Shown here: positions 27,930 to 40,323 of the stretch, piece by piece
How the letters are laid out: every line of letters starts with the position of its first letter
Position numbering within the stretch: position 1 is the first letter of the stretch
NCBI RefSeq assembly: GCF_018729255.1
Contig: NZ_CP076060.1
Coordinates: 2,914,001-2,978,000 of the forward strand
Direction of reading: 5' to 3'
DNA: 64,000 nt
Origin: Cupriavidus sp. EM10
Lineage (GTDB): Bacteria; Pseudomonadota; Gammaproteobacteria; Burkholderiales; Burkholderiaceae
Notes under the pieces: model-generated
The model's database searches: none
Seen by the model: only the letters and a program-made list of their open reading frames with translations
What the model was told of the DNA's origin: nothing
Translations under genes and position numbers: made by a program

Positions 27930-30110
27930 CTATGCCTTCAGGAAATGCTCGCGCCCGCCCAGCCAGCGCGTCAGATGTGCCTCAACCGCCTCCGGAAAGC
28001 GCTCCAGCATCTGTTCGGCGGCATCCTGCGCATAGTCGACCAGCCAGGCATCGGTCTCAAGGTCGGCAAAGCGCAGCATGGCCTCGCCCGATTGCCGCGC
28101 GCCCAGGAATTCGCCCGGACCCCGTATCTGCAGATCGCGCCGGGCGATTTCGAAGCCGTCGGTGGTCTCCCGCATGGTCGCCAGGCGTTCACGCGCCGTG
28201 GGCGACAACGGCGCCTGGTACATCAGCAGGCAGACCGATTCCGCGCTGCCGCGCCCCACGCGCCCGCGCAGCTGGTGCAGCTGCGCCAGGCCGAAGCGCT
28301 CGGCATGCTCGATCACCATCAGCGAGGCATTGGGCACGTCCACGCCCACTTCGATCACGGTGGTGGCCACCAGCACCTGCAGGCGGTTGGCGCTGAAATC
28401 GTCCATCACGGCGGCCTTCTCGGCCGGCGGCAGGCGACCGTGGACCAGCCCGACGCGCAGGTCGGGCAGCGCGGCCACCAGCGTCTCGAAGGTCTCCACG
28501 GCGGTCTGCAGCTGCAGCGCCTCGCTTTCCTCGATCAGCGGGCACACCCAGTAAACCTGGCGCCCTTCGGCGGCCGCGTGATGCACGCGCTCGATCACCT
28601 CGTCGCGGCGCGCGTCGTTGACCAGCCGCGTCACGATCGGCGTGCGGCCCGGCGGCAGTTCGTCGATCACCGATACGTCCAGGTCGGCGTAGTACGTCAT
28701 CGCCAGCGTGCGCGGAATCGGCGTGGCCGACATCATCAACTGATGCGGCACCTTCTCGTCGACGGGCGCCGGCGCCTCGCCTTCGGCCGCCTTGGCGCGC
28801 AGCGCCAGCCGCTGTGCCACGCCAAAGCGATGCTGCTCGTCGACCACGGCCAGGCCCAGGTTTGCAAATTTCACGCCGTCCTGGATCAGCGCGTGCGTGC
28901 CGATCACCAGACGCGCTTCGCCCGATTCGGCACGCGCCACGGCTTCGCGCTTGGCCTTGGTCTTCAGGCTGCCCGCCAGCCAGGCCACGGACACGCCCAG
29001 CGGTTCCAGCCACGCGGACAGCTTGCGGAAGTGCTGCTCGGCCAGGATTTCGGTGGGCGCCATCAGCGCAGCCTGGTAGCCGGCGTCGATGGCCTGGCAC
29101 GCAGCCAGCGCGGCGACGATGGTCTTGCCGCTGCCCACATCGCCCTGCAGCAGCCGGTGCATCGGGTGGGGCAGCGCCATGTCGGCGGCAATTTCCTCCA
29201 CCACGCGCTGCTGGGCGCCGGTCAACTTGAACGGCAGCGCCGCCAGGAAACGCGTCAGCAGGCCGTCGGCACGGCGCGGCATCGACGGGGCGTTCTTCTC
29301 CTTGCGCGCCGCCTGCGAGCGGCGCAGCGAGATCTGCTGCGCCAGTAATTCGTCAAATTTGATACGGATCCATGCCGGATGCGAGCGGTCGGCCAGCGCG
29401 GCCTCGCTCTCTTGCGGCGGCGGATTGTGCAGCAGGCGCAGGCAGTCCATCAGCGGCGTCAGCTTCAGCTGGGCCAGCGGCCCACGCAGGATGGCCTGCG
29501 GCAAGGTCTCGGGCATCGGCGTACGCGACATCGCCCCGCCGATCGCCTTGCGCAAATAGGCTTGAGAGATGCCCGCCGTGGCGGGATAGACCGGCGTCAG
29601 GCGGTCCGGCAGCGGTTCGTCGGGCGTAATCGGCCGTACGGTCGGATGGACCATCTCGGCACCGAAGAAGCCGCCGCGGATCTCGCCGCGCACGCGCAGC
29701 CGCACGCCTTCGGCCATCTGCTTGGTCTGGCTGCCGTAGAAATTGATGAAGCGCAGCGTCAGTTCGCCGGTTTCGTCGGCGATCTTCACCACCAGCTGGC
29801 GGCGCGGGCGGAATGTCACCTCGTTGGATACGACCTCGCCCTCCACCTGGGCGGCCAGGCCCATCCCCGCGCGGCGGATGGCGTCGCGGATCGGCTCCAG
29901 CGTGGTTTCATCCTCGTAGCGCAGCGGCAGGTGCAGCACCAGGTCGACCGGCCGCCGCAGGCCCAGCTTGGCCAGGCGGGCCGCGGCCGACGACGGCTTG
30001 GCCTTGTCGCCGGCCTTGCCGCTCGCCTTCCCGCCGGGCTTGGCAGAGGGCGCGGACTGGGCGGCCGTCGGGGCGGAATCGTCGATCGGGTCGGTGGCGG
30101 TGCCTGGCAT
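27930..30110 (-). CDS. recG: ATP-dependent DNA helicase RecG
   Basis: Branch-migrating helicase that remodels stalled replication forks and Holliday junctions. The protein (about 726 residues) has an N-terminal OB/wedge domain (GLRRPVDLVLHLPLRYEDET) and superfamily 2 motifs: Walker A RLLQGDVGSGKT, DExH-type VVDEQHRFGVAQR, SATPIPRTLAMTYYADLD, and motif VI QLRGRVGRG. The tail contains the conserved REFLGARQSG-like GEFLGARQSGEAML. The start at 30110 gives MPGTATDPIDDS; a frame extension to 30164 has no similarity. An Ala/Lys/Ser-rich stretch of about 35 residues precedes the wedge domain. queA diverges from it. Confidence 0.96.
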   Translation of the reverse strand: MPGTATDPIDDSAPTAAQSAPSAKPGGKASGKAGDKAKPSSAAARLAKLGLRRPVDLVLHLPLRYEDETTLEPIRDAIRRAGMGLAAQVEGEVVSNEVTFRPRRQLVVKIADETGELTLRFINFYGSQTKQMAEGVRLRVRGEIRGGFFGAEMVHPTVRPITPDEPLPDRLTPVYPATAGISQAYLRKAIGGAMSRTPMPETLPQAILRGPLAQLKLTPLMDCLRLLHNPPPQESEAALADRSHPAWIRIKFDELLAQQISLRRSQAARKEKNAPSMPRRADGLLTRFLAALPFKLTGAQQRVVEEIAADMALPHPMHRLLQGDVGSGKTIVAALAACQAIDAGYQAALMAPTEILAEQHFRKLSAWLEPLGVSVAWLAGSLKTKAKREAVARAESGEARLVIGTHALIQDGVKFANLGLAVVDEQHRFGVAQRLALRAKAAEGEAPAPVDEKVPHQLMMSATPIPRTLAMTYYADLDVSVIDELPPGRTPIVTRLVNDARRDEVIERVHHAAAEGRQVYWVCPLIEESEALQLQTAVETFETLVAALPDLRVGLVHGRLPPAEKAAVMDDFSANRLQVLVATTVIEVGVDVPNASLMVIEHAERFGLAQLHQLRGRVGRGSAESVCLLMYQAPLSPTARERLATMRETTDGFEIARRDLQIRGPGEFLGARQSGEAMLRFADLETDAWLVDYAQDAAEQMLERFPEAVEAHLTRWLGGREHFLKA

Positions 30111-30292
30111 CAGCGCGGGAATATAGGGGTCACAAGCGGGCCACGGGCGAAGCCGGGCGCCCAAGCCTTACAATATCGGATTCGCCGATTGTACCCATGC
30201 CGTACCGATGCCTGCGGCGGCACTTCGTCCAGGAGTGCTGCCCGGCTCGCGTATTGCCTGGCGCTTTGCCCCCGATTTCCCGCTGAACCGCA

Positions 30293-32506
<2,214 letters not shown>

Positions 32507-32727
32507 AGAATGTTCTGAAAACCAGACAGGCAGCCGAACTTTTGGGCGTTTGCCGGTCGAACAACTGCCCGCGACGGAAGCCGTTCGGACGCTTTCTGCA
32601 ACGTCCGCAAAGTACTTGCAAAGCACCCCGAACAAACCCGTAATTCGCCCTAGAATGCCAAGGCGGGACAACAACCGGGTGATAGAATGCCCGATTCCCT
32701 GATTGACCTTTGTGACGGAGAAGTAAC

Positions 32728-33054
32728 GTGCTGATTTCGAACGCTTTTGCGCAGACCGCCGGTGCCGGCGGCGCGGCCGGTGGCCTGATGAGCTTCCTGC
32801 CGATCATCCTGATGTTCGCGGTGCTGTGGTTCATCATGATCCGCCCGCAGATGAAGCGCCAGAAGGAATCGAAGGCCATGCTGGAAGCCCTGGCAAAGAA
32901 CGACGAAGTCGTGACCGCCGGCGGTATCCTGGGCCGTGTGACCAAGGTCAACGAGAACTATGTAACGCTGGAAGTGGCCGAAGGCACGGAAATCACCGTG
33001 CAGAAGAACGCCGTGACCACCGTGCTGCCGAAGGGCTCGCTGAAGTCGCTCTGA
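32728..33054 (+). CDS. yajC: Sec translocase accessory protein YajC
   Basis: Small inner-membrane protein that associates with SecDF. The 108 residues comprise an N-terminal hydrophobic helix (LMSFLPIILMFAVLWFIMIR), the basic RPQMKRQKESKAM stretch just after it, and a C-terminal domain with EVVTAGGILGRVTKV and VQKNAVTTVLPKGS. The start is a GTG at 32728 seven bases after GGAG. The 221-base gap after tgt includes two TAGAATGCC motifs that could be -10 regions, but no matching -35 boxes were found. secD follows after 212 bases. Confidence 0.96.
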   Translation: MLISNAFAQTAGAGGAAGGLMSFLPIILMFAVLWFIMIRPQMKRQKESKAMLEALAKNDEVVTAGGILGRVTKVNENYVTLEVAEGTEITVQKNAVTTVLPKGSLKSL

Positions 33055-33266
33055 TCCCGGACGGTCTCCCGAACCTGATCCCGGCAGGTGTCATGTGGCG
33101 CCAGACGCTCCGCTGACCCTGCCCTGCGCAGCCGCCTGTACCAGCCTCCGCGGTCCCACCAGGGCCGCGACCGGGCTGCCAGGCGGCTGTTTGCCAACCG
33201 GTCCCGCCGAACCGGCGCGCCTATTGCGCGACTTGTCGGCATGCCAACTGCAATGACTGGCCAAAG

Positions 33267-35129
33267 ATGAATCGCTATCCGCTTTGGAAATACATCGTGA
33301 TCCTGGTGGCTCTCGCCATCGGCATCACCTACACCCTGCCGAATTTCTTCGGCGAGGCCCCCGCTGTCCAGGTATCGTCGGCCAAGGCCACGGTCAAGGT
33401 CGACCTGTCCATGCAGAAGCATGTGGAGGAAATCCTGGCGCAGAACCAGCTGCAGCCGGACGGCATCTTCTTCGACGTGGCCGGGCAATCCGGCTCGGTC
33501 AAGGCGCGCTTCCGCACCACGGACGAGCAGCTCAAGGCCAAGGACGTGCTGTCCCGCTCGCTCAACCCCGACGCCAACGACCCCACGTACGTGGTGGCGC
33601 TGAACCTGCTGTCGGGCTCGCCGCGCTGGCTGACCGCGCTGCACGCGCTGCCGATGTACCTGGGCCTGGACCTGCGCGGTGGCGTGCACTTCCTGCTGCA
33701 GGTGGACATGAAGGGCGCCGTCGACAAGAAGCTCGACAGCCTTTCCGGCGACGCGCGCACGCTGCTGCGCGACAAGAACGTGCGCCATGGCGGCATCGAA
33801 CGTGACGGCGACCGCCTGACCGTGCGCTTCAGCAACGCCGACGACGCCAACCGCGCGCGCGGCATCCTGGCCGACAACCTGCGCGAACTGGCCTTCTCGA
33901 TCGACGGCACCAACGTCGTGGGCGTATTCACCGACGCCGCCCGAAAGACGGTGCAGGACGCCGCGGTCAAGCAGAACATCACCACGCTGCACAACCGCGT
34001 GAACGAGCTCGGCGTGGCCGAACCCGTGATCCAGCAGCAGGGCGCCGACCGTATCGTCGTGCAGCTGCCCGGCGTGCAGGACACCGCCAAGGCCAAGGAC
34101 ATCATCGGCCGCACCGCCACGCTGGAAGCCCGCCTGGCCGACCCGGCCATCCGCAATCCGCGTCCGGGCGATCCCGTGCCGTTTGGTGACGAACTGTTCA
34201 CGCAAGGCAACGGCGCCCCGGTGATGCTGCGCAAGCAGGTGATCTTCACCGGCGACCGCATCGAAAGCGCCTCGGCCGGTTTCGACCAGAACCAGCGTCC
34301 GTCCGTGAACATCAAGCTCGACGCCCAGGGCGGCCGCGTGCTGCGCGACGTGTCGCGCGAGAACATCGGCAAGCCGATGGGCATCGTGCTGTTCGAAAAG
34401 GGCAAGGGCGAAGTGCTGACCGTGGCCACGATCCAGTCCGAACTCGGTTCCAGCTTCCAGATCACGGGCTCGTACTCGACCGAGGCGGCCAACGACCTGG
34501 CCCTGCTGCTGCGCGCGGGCTCGCTGGCCGCCCCGATGGAAATCATCGAGGAACGCACGATCGGCCCGTCGCTGGGTGCCGACAACATCCAGAAGGGCTT
34601 TGACTCGGTGGCCTACGGCTTTGCTGCCATCGCCGCGTTCATGGTCCTGTACTACATGCTGTTCGGCGTGTTCTCGGTGCTGGCGCTGGGTATCAACCTG
34701 CTGCTGCTGATCGCGGTGCTTTCGATGCTGCAGGCCACGCTGACGCTGCCCGGCATTGCCGCGATCGCACTGGTGCTCGGCATGGCCATTGACGCGAACG
34801 TGCTGATCAACGAGCGGATCCGCGAGGAACTGCGCGCCGGCGCATCGCCGCAGATGGCCATCGCCATCGGCTTCGACCGCGCCTGGGCCACCATCCTGGA
34901 CTCGAACGTGACCACGCTGATCGCCGGCCTGGCGCTGCTGGCCTTCGGCTCGGGCCCGGTGCGCGGCTTCGCCGTGGTGCACTGCCTGGGTATTCTGACC
35001 TCGATGTTCTCGGCGGTCTTCTTCAACCGCGGGCTGGTCAACCTCTGGTACGGCCGCAAGAAGAAGCTCCAGAGCCTGGCCATCGGCCAGGTGTGGAAGC
35101 CGGACGCCGACGTCCCGGCCACCAAGTAA
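33267..35129 (+). CDS. secD: Protein translocase subunit SecD
   Basis: RND-type membrane protein that, with SecF, uses the proton gradient to pull secreted proteins through SecYEG. The 620-residue protein has an N-terminal helix (YIVILVALAIGITYTL), a large periplasmic region beginning LGLDLRGGVHFLLQVDM, the P1 base motif, and five further C-terminal helices containing GIAAIALVLGMAIDANVLINER, the conserved SecD TM4 block here given only in part, plus AFGSGPVRGFAVV. The 212 bases between yajC and secD hold no recognisable gene. secF begins 23 bases after the stop. Confidence 0.97.
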   Translation: MNRYPLWKYIVILVALAIGITYTLPNFFGEAPAVQVSSAKATVKVDLSMQKHVEEILAQNQLQPDGIFFDVAGQSGSVKARFRTTDEQLKAKDVLSRSLNPDANDPTYVVALNLLSGSPRWLTALHALPMYLGLDLRGGVHFLLQVDMKGAVDKKLDSLSGDARTLLRDKNVRHGGIERDGDRLTVRFSNADDANRARGILADNLRELAFSIDGTNVVGVFTDAARKTVQDAAVKQNITTLHNRVNELGVAEPVIQQQGADRIVVQLPGVQDTAKAKDIIGRTATLEARLADPAIRNPRPGDPVPFGDELFTQGNGAPVMLRKQVIFTGDRIESASAGFDQNQRPSVNIKLDAQGGRVLRDVSRENIGKPMGIVLFEKGKGEVLTVATIQSELGSSFQITGSYSTEAANDLALLLRAGSLAAPMEIIEERTIGPSLGADNIQKGFDSVAYGFAAIAAFMVLYYMLFGVFSVLALGINLLLLIAVLSMLQATLTLPGIAAIALVLGMAIDANVLINERIREELRAGASPQMAIAIGFDRAWATILDSNVTTLIAGLALLAFGSGPVRGFAVVHCLGILTSMFSAVFFNRGLVNLWYGRKKKLQSLAIGQVWKPDADVPATK

Positions 35130-35152
35130 GCCAGGACATACAGGAACACATC

Positions 35153-36127
35153 ATGGAATTCTTCCGCATCAAGCGCGACATTCCGTTCATGAAGCACGCG
35201 TTGATCTTCAACGTGGTGTCTTTCCTGACGTTTGCCGCCGCTGTTTTCTTCCTCTGGCACAAGGGCCTGCACCTGTCGATCGAATTCACGGGCGGCACGG
35301 TGATGGAGGTCAACTACCAGCAGACCGCCGACCTGGAGAAGATCCGAGGCCAGGTGGGCAAGCTCGGCTACACCGACGTGCAGGTGCAGAACTTCGGCAC
35401 CTCGCGCGACGTGATGATCCGCCTGCCGCTGCAAAAGGGTCCGGACGGCAAGCCGGTGACATCGGCCCAGCAGAGCGAACAGGTCATGGGCGCCCTGACG
35501 GCGGCCACGCCTGACGTGAAGCTGCAGCGCGTGGAGTTCGTGGGCCCGCAGGTGGGCAAGGAACTGGCCACCGACGGCCTGCTGGCGCTGCTGTGCGTGG
35601 TGGTCGGCATCGTGATCTACCTGTCGTTCCGCTTCGAGTGGAAGTTCGCGGTGGCGGGCATCATCGCCAACCTGCACGACGTGGTGATCATCCTGGGCTT
35701 CTTCGCCTTCTTCCAGTGGGAATTCTCGCTGTCCGTGCTGGCGGCCATCCTTGCGGTGCTGGGCTATTCCGTGAACGAGTCGGTGGTGATTTTCGACCGG
35801 ATCCGCGAGGCGTTCCGCAAGTACCGCAAGATGAGCACGCACGAGGTGATCGACCACGCGATCACCAGCACGATGTCGCGGACCATCATCACCCACGGCT
35901 CGACCGAAATGATGGTGCTGTCGATGTTCTTCTTCGGCGGCCCGACGCTGCACTACTTCGCACTGGCCCTGACGGTGGGTATCCTGTTCGGTATCTATTC
36001 GTCGGTGTTCGTGGCGGCAGCCCTGGCCATGTGGCTGGGCGTCAAGCGCGAGGACCTGGTCAAGGGCGAGAAGAAAGGCGGCGACGCCACCGATCGCAAC
36101 GACCCGAACTTCGGGGCGCAGGCCTGA
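35153..36127 (+). CDS. secF: Protein translocase subunit SecF
   Basis: Partner of SecD in post-translocational protein export. The 324-residue protein has six helices: one near the N-terminus (IFNVVSFLTFAAAVFFLW), the periplasmic domain starting LSIEFTGGTVMEV, and five C-terminal helices with LGYSVNESVVIFDRIRE and ITSTMSRTIITHGSTEMMVL, both SecF signatures. The start at 35153 (MEFFRIKRDIPFMKHA) is the family start; the frame is open upstream inside secD. The gene ends the queA-secF cluster, and a strong terminator follows 22 bases downstream. Confidence 0.97.
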   Translation: MEFFRIKRDIPFMKHALIFNVVSFLTFAAAVFFLWHKGLHLSIEFTGGTVMEVNYQQTADLEKIRGQVGKLGYTDVQVQNFGTSRDVMIRLPLQKGPDGKPVTSAQQSEQVMGALTAATPDVKLQRVEFVGPQVGKELATDGLLALLCVVVGIVIYLSFRFEWKFAVAGIIANLHDVVIILGFFAFFQWEFSLSVLAAILAVLGYSVNESVVIFDRIREAFRKYRKMSTHEVIDHAITSTMSRTIITHGSTEMMVLSMFFFGGPTLHYFALALTVGILFGIYSSVFVAAALAMWLGVKREDLVKGEKKGGDATDRNDPNFGAQA

Positions 36128-36148
36128 CGGCCTGGCGGCAAAGCAGAA

Positions 36149-36181
36149 AAGAGAAAGGCACCTTCGGGTGCCTTTCTCTTT
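36149..36181 (+). terminator. Terminator after secF
   Basis: A perfect 14-bp stem, AAGAGAAAGGCACC (36149-36162), a TTCG tetraloop, then the exact complement (36167-36180) running into TTT. It is the clearest intrinsic terminator in the window and separates the Sec operon from the accessory hydrolase genes downstream. Confidence 0.9.
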
Positions 36182-36374
36182 GGGCCTTCGTCGCGGCACG
36201 CAAGAGCGTGCGGGTGAGATGCTCGTTTGCCACTACCGATATCTGTCCATCGCCATCCCTGAAAACGCGATGCCATCCTCGTAGCCATTGCGCAGGGCCA
36301 AATGTGGAGCGCGACGGGATTCCTTCGGCACTTACATCGGGCTACGTTATTGCGTCTTTCCACGCCATCCGCCC

Positions 36375-38784
36375 ATGCTGATCAGCCCACCATTCTTGCC
36401 GCAGGACGCGCTTATACCTTCCGAGTTGGTCTCAACGGACCCGATGATGGATTGGGTCGACAAGTATGAGCCTGGGCACCACGGCATCTATCCCATCGCG
36501 TTCGACCGCCGATGGCATTGCGGCATGCACCTTTGTCCCGACTATCAGAATGAACCGGTACGAGCCATTGCCGACGGTGAAGTTGTAGCATATCGGGTGT
36601 GCCAGACATCGATCGTCCAGCCTGAGGAAGGGCGTGGCAGCACGTGCGATAAGCCCAAATCCAACGCCGGCTTCGTGCTCTTGCGGCATCGGACCGAGAC
36701 GGGCCAAGGGCGTGCCATGACGTTCTACTCGCTATACATGCACTTGCTGGACCTGTCATCGTATTTGGGGATCGGGACTGCCATCAGCAATCCTCAAGCG
36801 GTCGGGTCATCGGCCGGGTTGCCGAGCTGGCTTTGTTTCCCGACTGACGGCGTGGTAACGCCCGACGATTTGAACGTGCATCGCAAGGACATTCTTGGAT
36901 ATCCGGGAGAATGTGACGGTCTCCTGCATCTGCATTTCGAAATCTTCATGACCGAAGCAGATTTCGAAACTTGGTTCGAGCGGACGGGCAACGACCGACG
37001 CGCATCGCCACATCCCGTAACGCCGGCTTCCAACGAATACTGGGGGCACAGTTATCTCGTCATACCGGCCGGACAACGCTTTTTCCGCGTTCCGCCAGGA
37101 ATTAACCGATCCGACACGCCATACTTCCCCCCGCTTAACGACGGCGCCGTGGACGACTCCAGCAACCTGTATGTGGAGATCTATTTCCACAAAGGCCAGC
37201 GCTACACCCGTTCGTGGCTGGAGAAAGACGGCGCAATCACCGCACTGACGCCCGATCCCGTACGCGACGTCTACGACGATTACGAATACAAACTCCACGA
37301 CCGCGCCGTCGCACTTTATCCGGCGTGCCCGAGCGACGGCTATGAGTTGTTGCGATTCGGCCGGGTCCTCAGTGATCGTCCGACCTTGCCGGCCCGCGAC
37401 CGCAAGGCGTGGGTAGCGGTGACCTTCGAGGCGGAACGGCGGGGCTACATCGACCTTGCCCAGGAATCCATCCAGAAGTTGTCGGACGCGGATTTTCCAG
37501 CGTTCCATTGGCAAAAGATCGTGGAGGCGAACTCACCATTCGACGACGACGGCCTCTGTGACTACGAAGCATTGAAGATGCTGTTGCAAGTCGAGGACAA
37601 GTGGCGGTTGCCTGCAACGGGCCGGGATGAGAAGGGCTGCAAGAGAGAAGACGTCGTCGTCGCGTATATCCGAAACAACGATTCCGTACGCGCCAGGCTT
37701 CGCGGCATGATTTGCCACGCGCCGAGCGAATGGGACGCCAGCAACAATGAAGCACGTTACAAGCGGCTAAAGGAACCAGGCGAGTTTTTGGTAAGCGCAT
37801 GGATATCGATCCGGACGGCTACAAGAACTTCCTCGCGTCTATTCGGAAGCTTCAGTTCATGGGACAGACGCCGCTGGGCGAGGAAAAGAAATTCTGGTAT
37901 TTCCATCCAATGGCTTTCATAAGGCACATGAGAAACTGCGGATGGCGCAGTGCCGAAGAACTTGCGTCAACTTTTCCGGCGCATATGCACTACACCGACT
38001 CAGGACATCCGAGAAAAGCCATCAAGACCCCTGGTGCAATCTATGCCATTACCCGAGACGCAGCGCTGAACCGCATTGCCGAGCATGTCATGTCGCTCAA
38101 TGCATGCCTTCGGAAATATCTTGGCCACGATGCACAGCGAACCGCCATCTTTCTCGCACAGGCATTGCTGGAGACAGCTCAATGGCGAAGCCTTCCCGGC
38201 AAACGACGCAAACTGCATGAATGGGATTTGGCGAATACGCTGCAGCCAATCCCGCGACCAAGCATTACGGGCCTTTCTATGGCCGTGGAATCATGCAGTT
38301 GACCTGGGCTGGAAACTACAGAAACTACGGGGACTTCGCGGCGATCCCGTCTCGGGATGCCGAACCTTACGTAGAAAGATTGACGCCGTCTTCGCCTCGG
38401 ATCACGGCTGATTCACTGCACTACACACATTCGCCCGCCGACGGCGGAACGTTCATGCAGTGGGCACCCCGGTACGGTCCAGACATTCTGGCAGAGGATG
38501 CTCATCACGCGTGTGATTCAGGCGGATTCTATTGGGTGACCAAACCATTTTCCGGTCAATCCAATATCAATCGCGTCGCGGACCAACCTTATAGTCCCGC
38601 CCGTGTGGGCCTTATCAATCGACTCGTCAATGGTGGTGGAAACGGCTACTACGAAAGGCAGGCGTACACCCTGTTCATCCTGAACCAGTTGACAGATGTG
38701 TTAATGAACGCCAATTCGATCGCTATAGACCCGCCCGCGCCACGTGCGCGTGTCAACTGCGATATGTCTCGCGCTGGCAAATGA
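36375..38784 (+). pseudogene. M23-like peptidase + GH19 lysozyme/chitinase fusion, candidate cell-wall effector, two frameshifts
   Basis: Three consecutive frames make one ~803-residue protein if one base is added at 37786-37790 (TTTTT) and one at 38223-38225 (GGG). The first ~200 residues look like an M23 (LytM) fold: WHCGMHL, PVRAIADGEVVAYRV, FYSLYMHLLDL, and the paired-His GLLHLHFEIFM. A His stands where M23 enzymes usually have Asp in HxGxD. A middle region of unknown fold follows. The last ~200 residues resemble GH19: ALLETAQWRSL with the catalytic Glu, then FYGRGIMQLTWAGNYRNYGD. No signal peptide is seen, so delivery would need a specialised secretion system, and none is encoded here. 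Its stop overlaps the next gene (ATGA), a likely periplasmic immunity protein. It is AT-richer than the Sec operon, suggesting transfer. Confidence 0.72.
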
Positions 38785-39242
38785 AGCTGACCACACTCCT
38801 GACGATATTCGCGCTGATCTTTTGTTCGCAGGCCTACGCGTTCAAAACCATGCAGTTCCGCCCCGCACTTGATGTACTTGTCACCCTCTCACTGCGGGAT
38901 AACATCCTCGTGTTCGAAACGGAGTACAACGGGAACACCGGGCGTGATGAAGTAGAACTCGAGCCGACAACCGACACGCCCTTTCATCTCTCCATCGACG
39001 ACTACAACGCCGACTCCTATCAGGATTTCTCGATATGGCATTTGGATGAAGGCAACGGCGTCCATACCATTCATCGCGTGTTTCTCTATCAGCCTCAGCG
39101 CGCGACATTCAGAGAGACTTTTCCCGAGTGCGGAGACCTCTTTCTAAATATGCAGGTGATGGCGACCGAGAAAGGTAGATTCTTGCGATCCACCTATTTC
39201 GCCGATTGGGTTCCGAAGCAGTGCGACACTAACCCACGGTGA
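38781..39242 (+). CDS. Secreted protein with Ca-binding-type loop, candidate immunity protein (XAC2610-like)
   Basis: A 153-residue protein with a clear signal peptide (MKLTTLLTIFALIFCSQAYA, cleavage after residue 20) and a DxNxDxxxD loop at residues 74-82 (DYNADSYQD), followed by FSIWHLDEG and beta-rich sequence. This pattern resembles XAC2610-type periplasmic inhibitors, which protect against GH19-type lysozyme effectors. Two late cysteines may form a disulfide. Its ATG overlaps the stop of the M23-GH19 gene by four bases, so the two are translationally coupled, as effector-immunity pairs often are. The assignment rests on domain pattern and position; a general secreted protein of unknown role is the alternative. 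Confidence 0.65.
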   Translation: MKLTTLLTIFALIFCSQAYAFKTMQFRPALDVLVTLSLRDNILVFETEYNGNTGRDEVELEPTTDTPFHLSIDDYNADSYQDFSIWHLDEGNGVHTIHRVFLYQPQRATFRETFPECGDLFLNMQVMATEKGRFLRSTYFADWVPKQCDTNPR

Positions 39243-39324
39243 CTCTCGACCTAACTTGGCCTGCCAAGGTACCCCCGCATCGGGCGGGCGGGGGCTTGCG
39301 CAATAGATGCGTGAACTTGCAGGA

Positions 39325-40323
39325 TCAAGCTTCCGTCAGCTGCTCGATCCACACCGCGAGGCGGTCCGAGGCAAACGTATCTGCCCGGGTGCCGGCGCGG
39401 GCGGCGATCGCATCGCCTTCCCGCACCAGTTGCAACGCGCCGCCGGCCTCTTCCAGCCAGAGCAGCACGGCCAGCCAGCCGGCGTGCTCGGCGGATACCG
39501 CCTCGGCCACGGGCGCCGATACGAATTCATTGAGCGTGGTCGGCGACGTCCAGGTGACCACGTCGCCATCGCGGCGGACCGAGGCGCCCAGCGTTTCGGC
39601 CAGCACCGCGGCGGCATCGCCAGCGGTACGGCCCGCGCCGCGCAGCTTCGCCAGCGTCATGGCGACGGCATGGCCAAACGACCCGCTGCGCTGGCTTTCC
39701 GCACCCACCAGGTCGGCGTAGTCCAGGCGTTGCCAGTCTGGCTCGGCGTTCTGCGCCCCGGCCAGGTAGGTGCCGGAGAGGTAGGTTTCCACGGGCTGGA
39801 AGCGGCCCGGGCCGATCAGGCTGGCGCAAATGGCATGGATCATGCCGACGCGCGAAGCCACGGTCTGCTTCTGCAGCACCATCAGCTTTTCACGCACCAG
39901 CTGGTCGCGCTCCCTGCGCAGCCCGGACAGTTCCAGTGCCTGCTTCAGTTCCATGCGCAGCGCGGTGATATCCCACGGCTTCTTGATATAGCGATGGATC
40001 TGGCCCTGGTTCACGGCCTCGACGGTCTGGTCGAGCTCCGAATAGGCCGTGGTCAGGATCCGCACGATATGCGGATAGCGCTCGCGCGCATACCGCAGCA
40101 GTTCGTTGCCGTACTCGCCAGGCATGCGCTGGTCGGACACCAGCACGGCCAGGCTGCCGGCGTGGGCATCCAGCAGGGCCTTGCCCTCTTCCACGGACTG
40201 GCCGGTCACCACCGGCGCCAGCTGGCCGATGGCCCGCTGGAAGTACTTGACCGCTGTCGCTTCGTCGTCGACGAACAGAATCGCCGGGGTGCCTGCGTGG
40301 TATTCGGTTCGCTCATCGATCAC
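39325..40323 (-). CDS. phcQ: Response regulator PhcQ-like
   Basis: A 332-residue response regulator, the last gene of a phcBSRQ-type quorum-sensing operon. The receiver domain (about 12-130) has the acidic pair in AILFVDDEATAV, the phospho-acceptor Asp in VLVSDQRMPGEYG, the conserved Thr in RILTTAYSE and Lys in YIKKPWD. The C-terminal ~200 residues have no DNA-binding domain that can be recognised, so output is probably by protein contact, as proposed for PhcQ acting on PhcR/PhcA. Its start overlaps the end of phcR by 11 bases. The symbol rests mainly on operon order. Confidence 0.8.
   Translation of the reverse strand: MIDERTEYHAGTPAILFVDDEATAVKYFQRAIGQLAPVVTGQSVEEGKALLDAHAGSLAVLVSDQRMPGEYGNELLRYARERYPHIVRILTTAYSELDQTVEAVNQGQIHRYIKKPWDITALRMELKQALELSGLRRERDQLVREKLMVLQKQTVASRVGMIHAICASLIGPGRFQPVETYLSGTYLAGAQNAEPDWQRLDYADLVGAESQRSGSFGHAVAMTLAKLRGAGRTAGDAAAVLAETLGASVRRDGDVVTWTSPTTLNEFVSAPVAEAVSAEHAGWLAVLLWLEEAGGALQLVREGDAIAARAGTRADTFASDRLAVWIEQLTEA

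Noticed and set aside
37799..38302. A separate small gene starting MDIDPDGYKNF
   Set aside because: No ribosome-binding site, and it continues the upstream frame after a T-run. It is the middle part of the M23-GH19 protein.
39272..39294. CCCCCGC/GCGGGGG hairpin between the convergent immunity gene and phcQ as a terminator
   Set aside because: Stem of only 7 bp with a 9-base loop and no T-tract on either strand.
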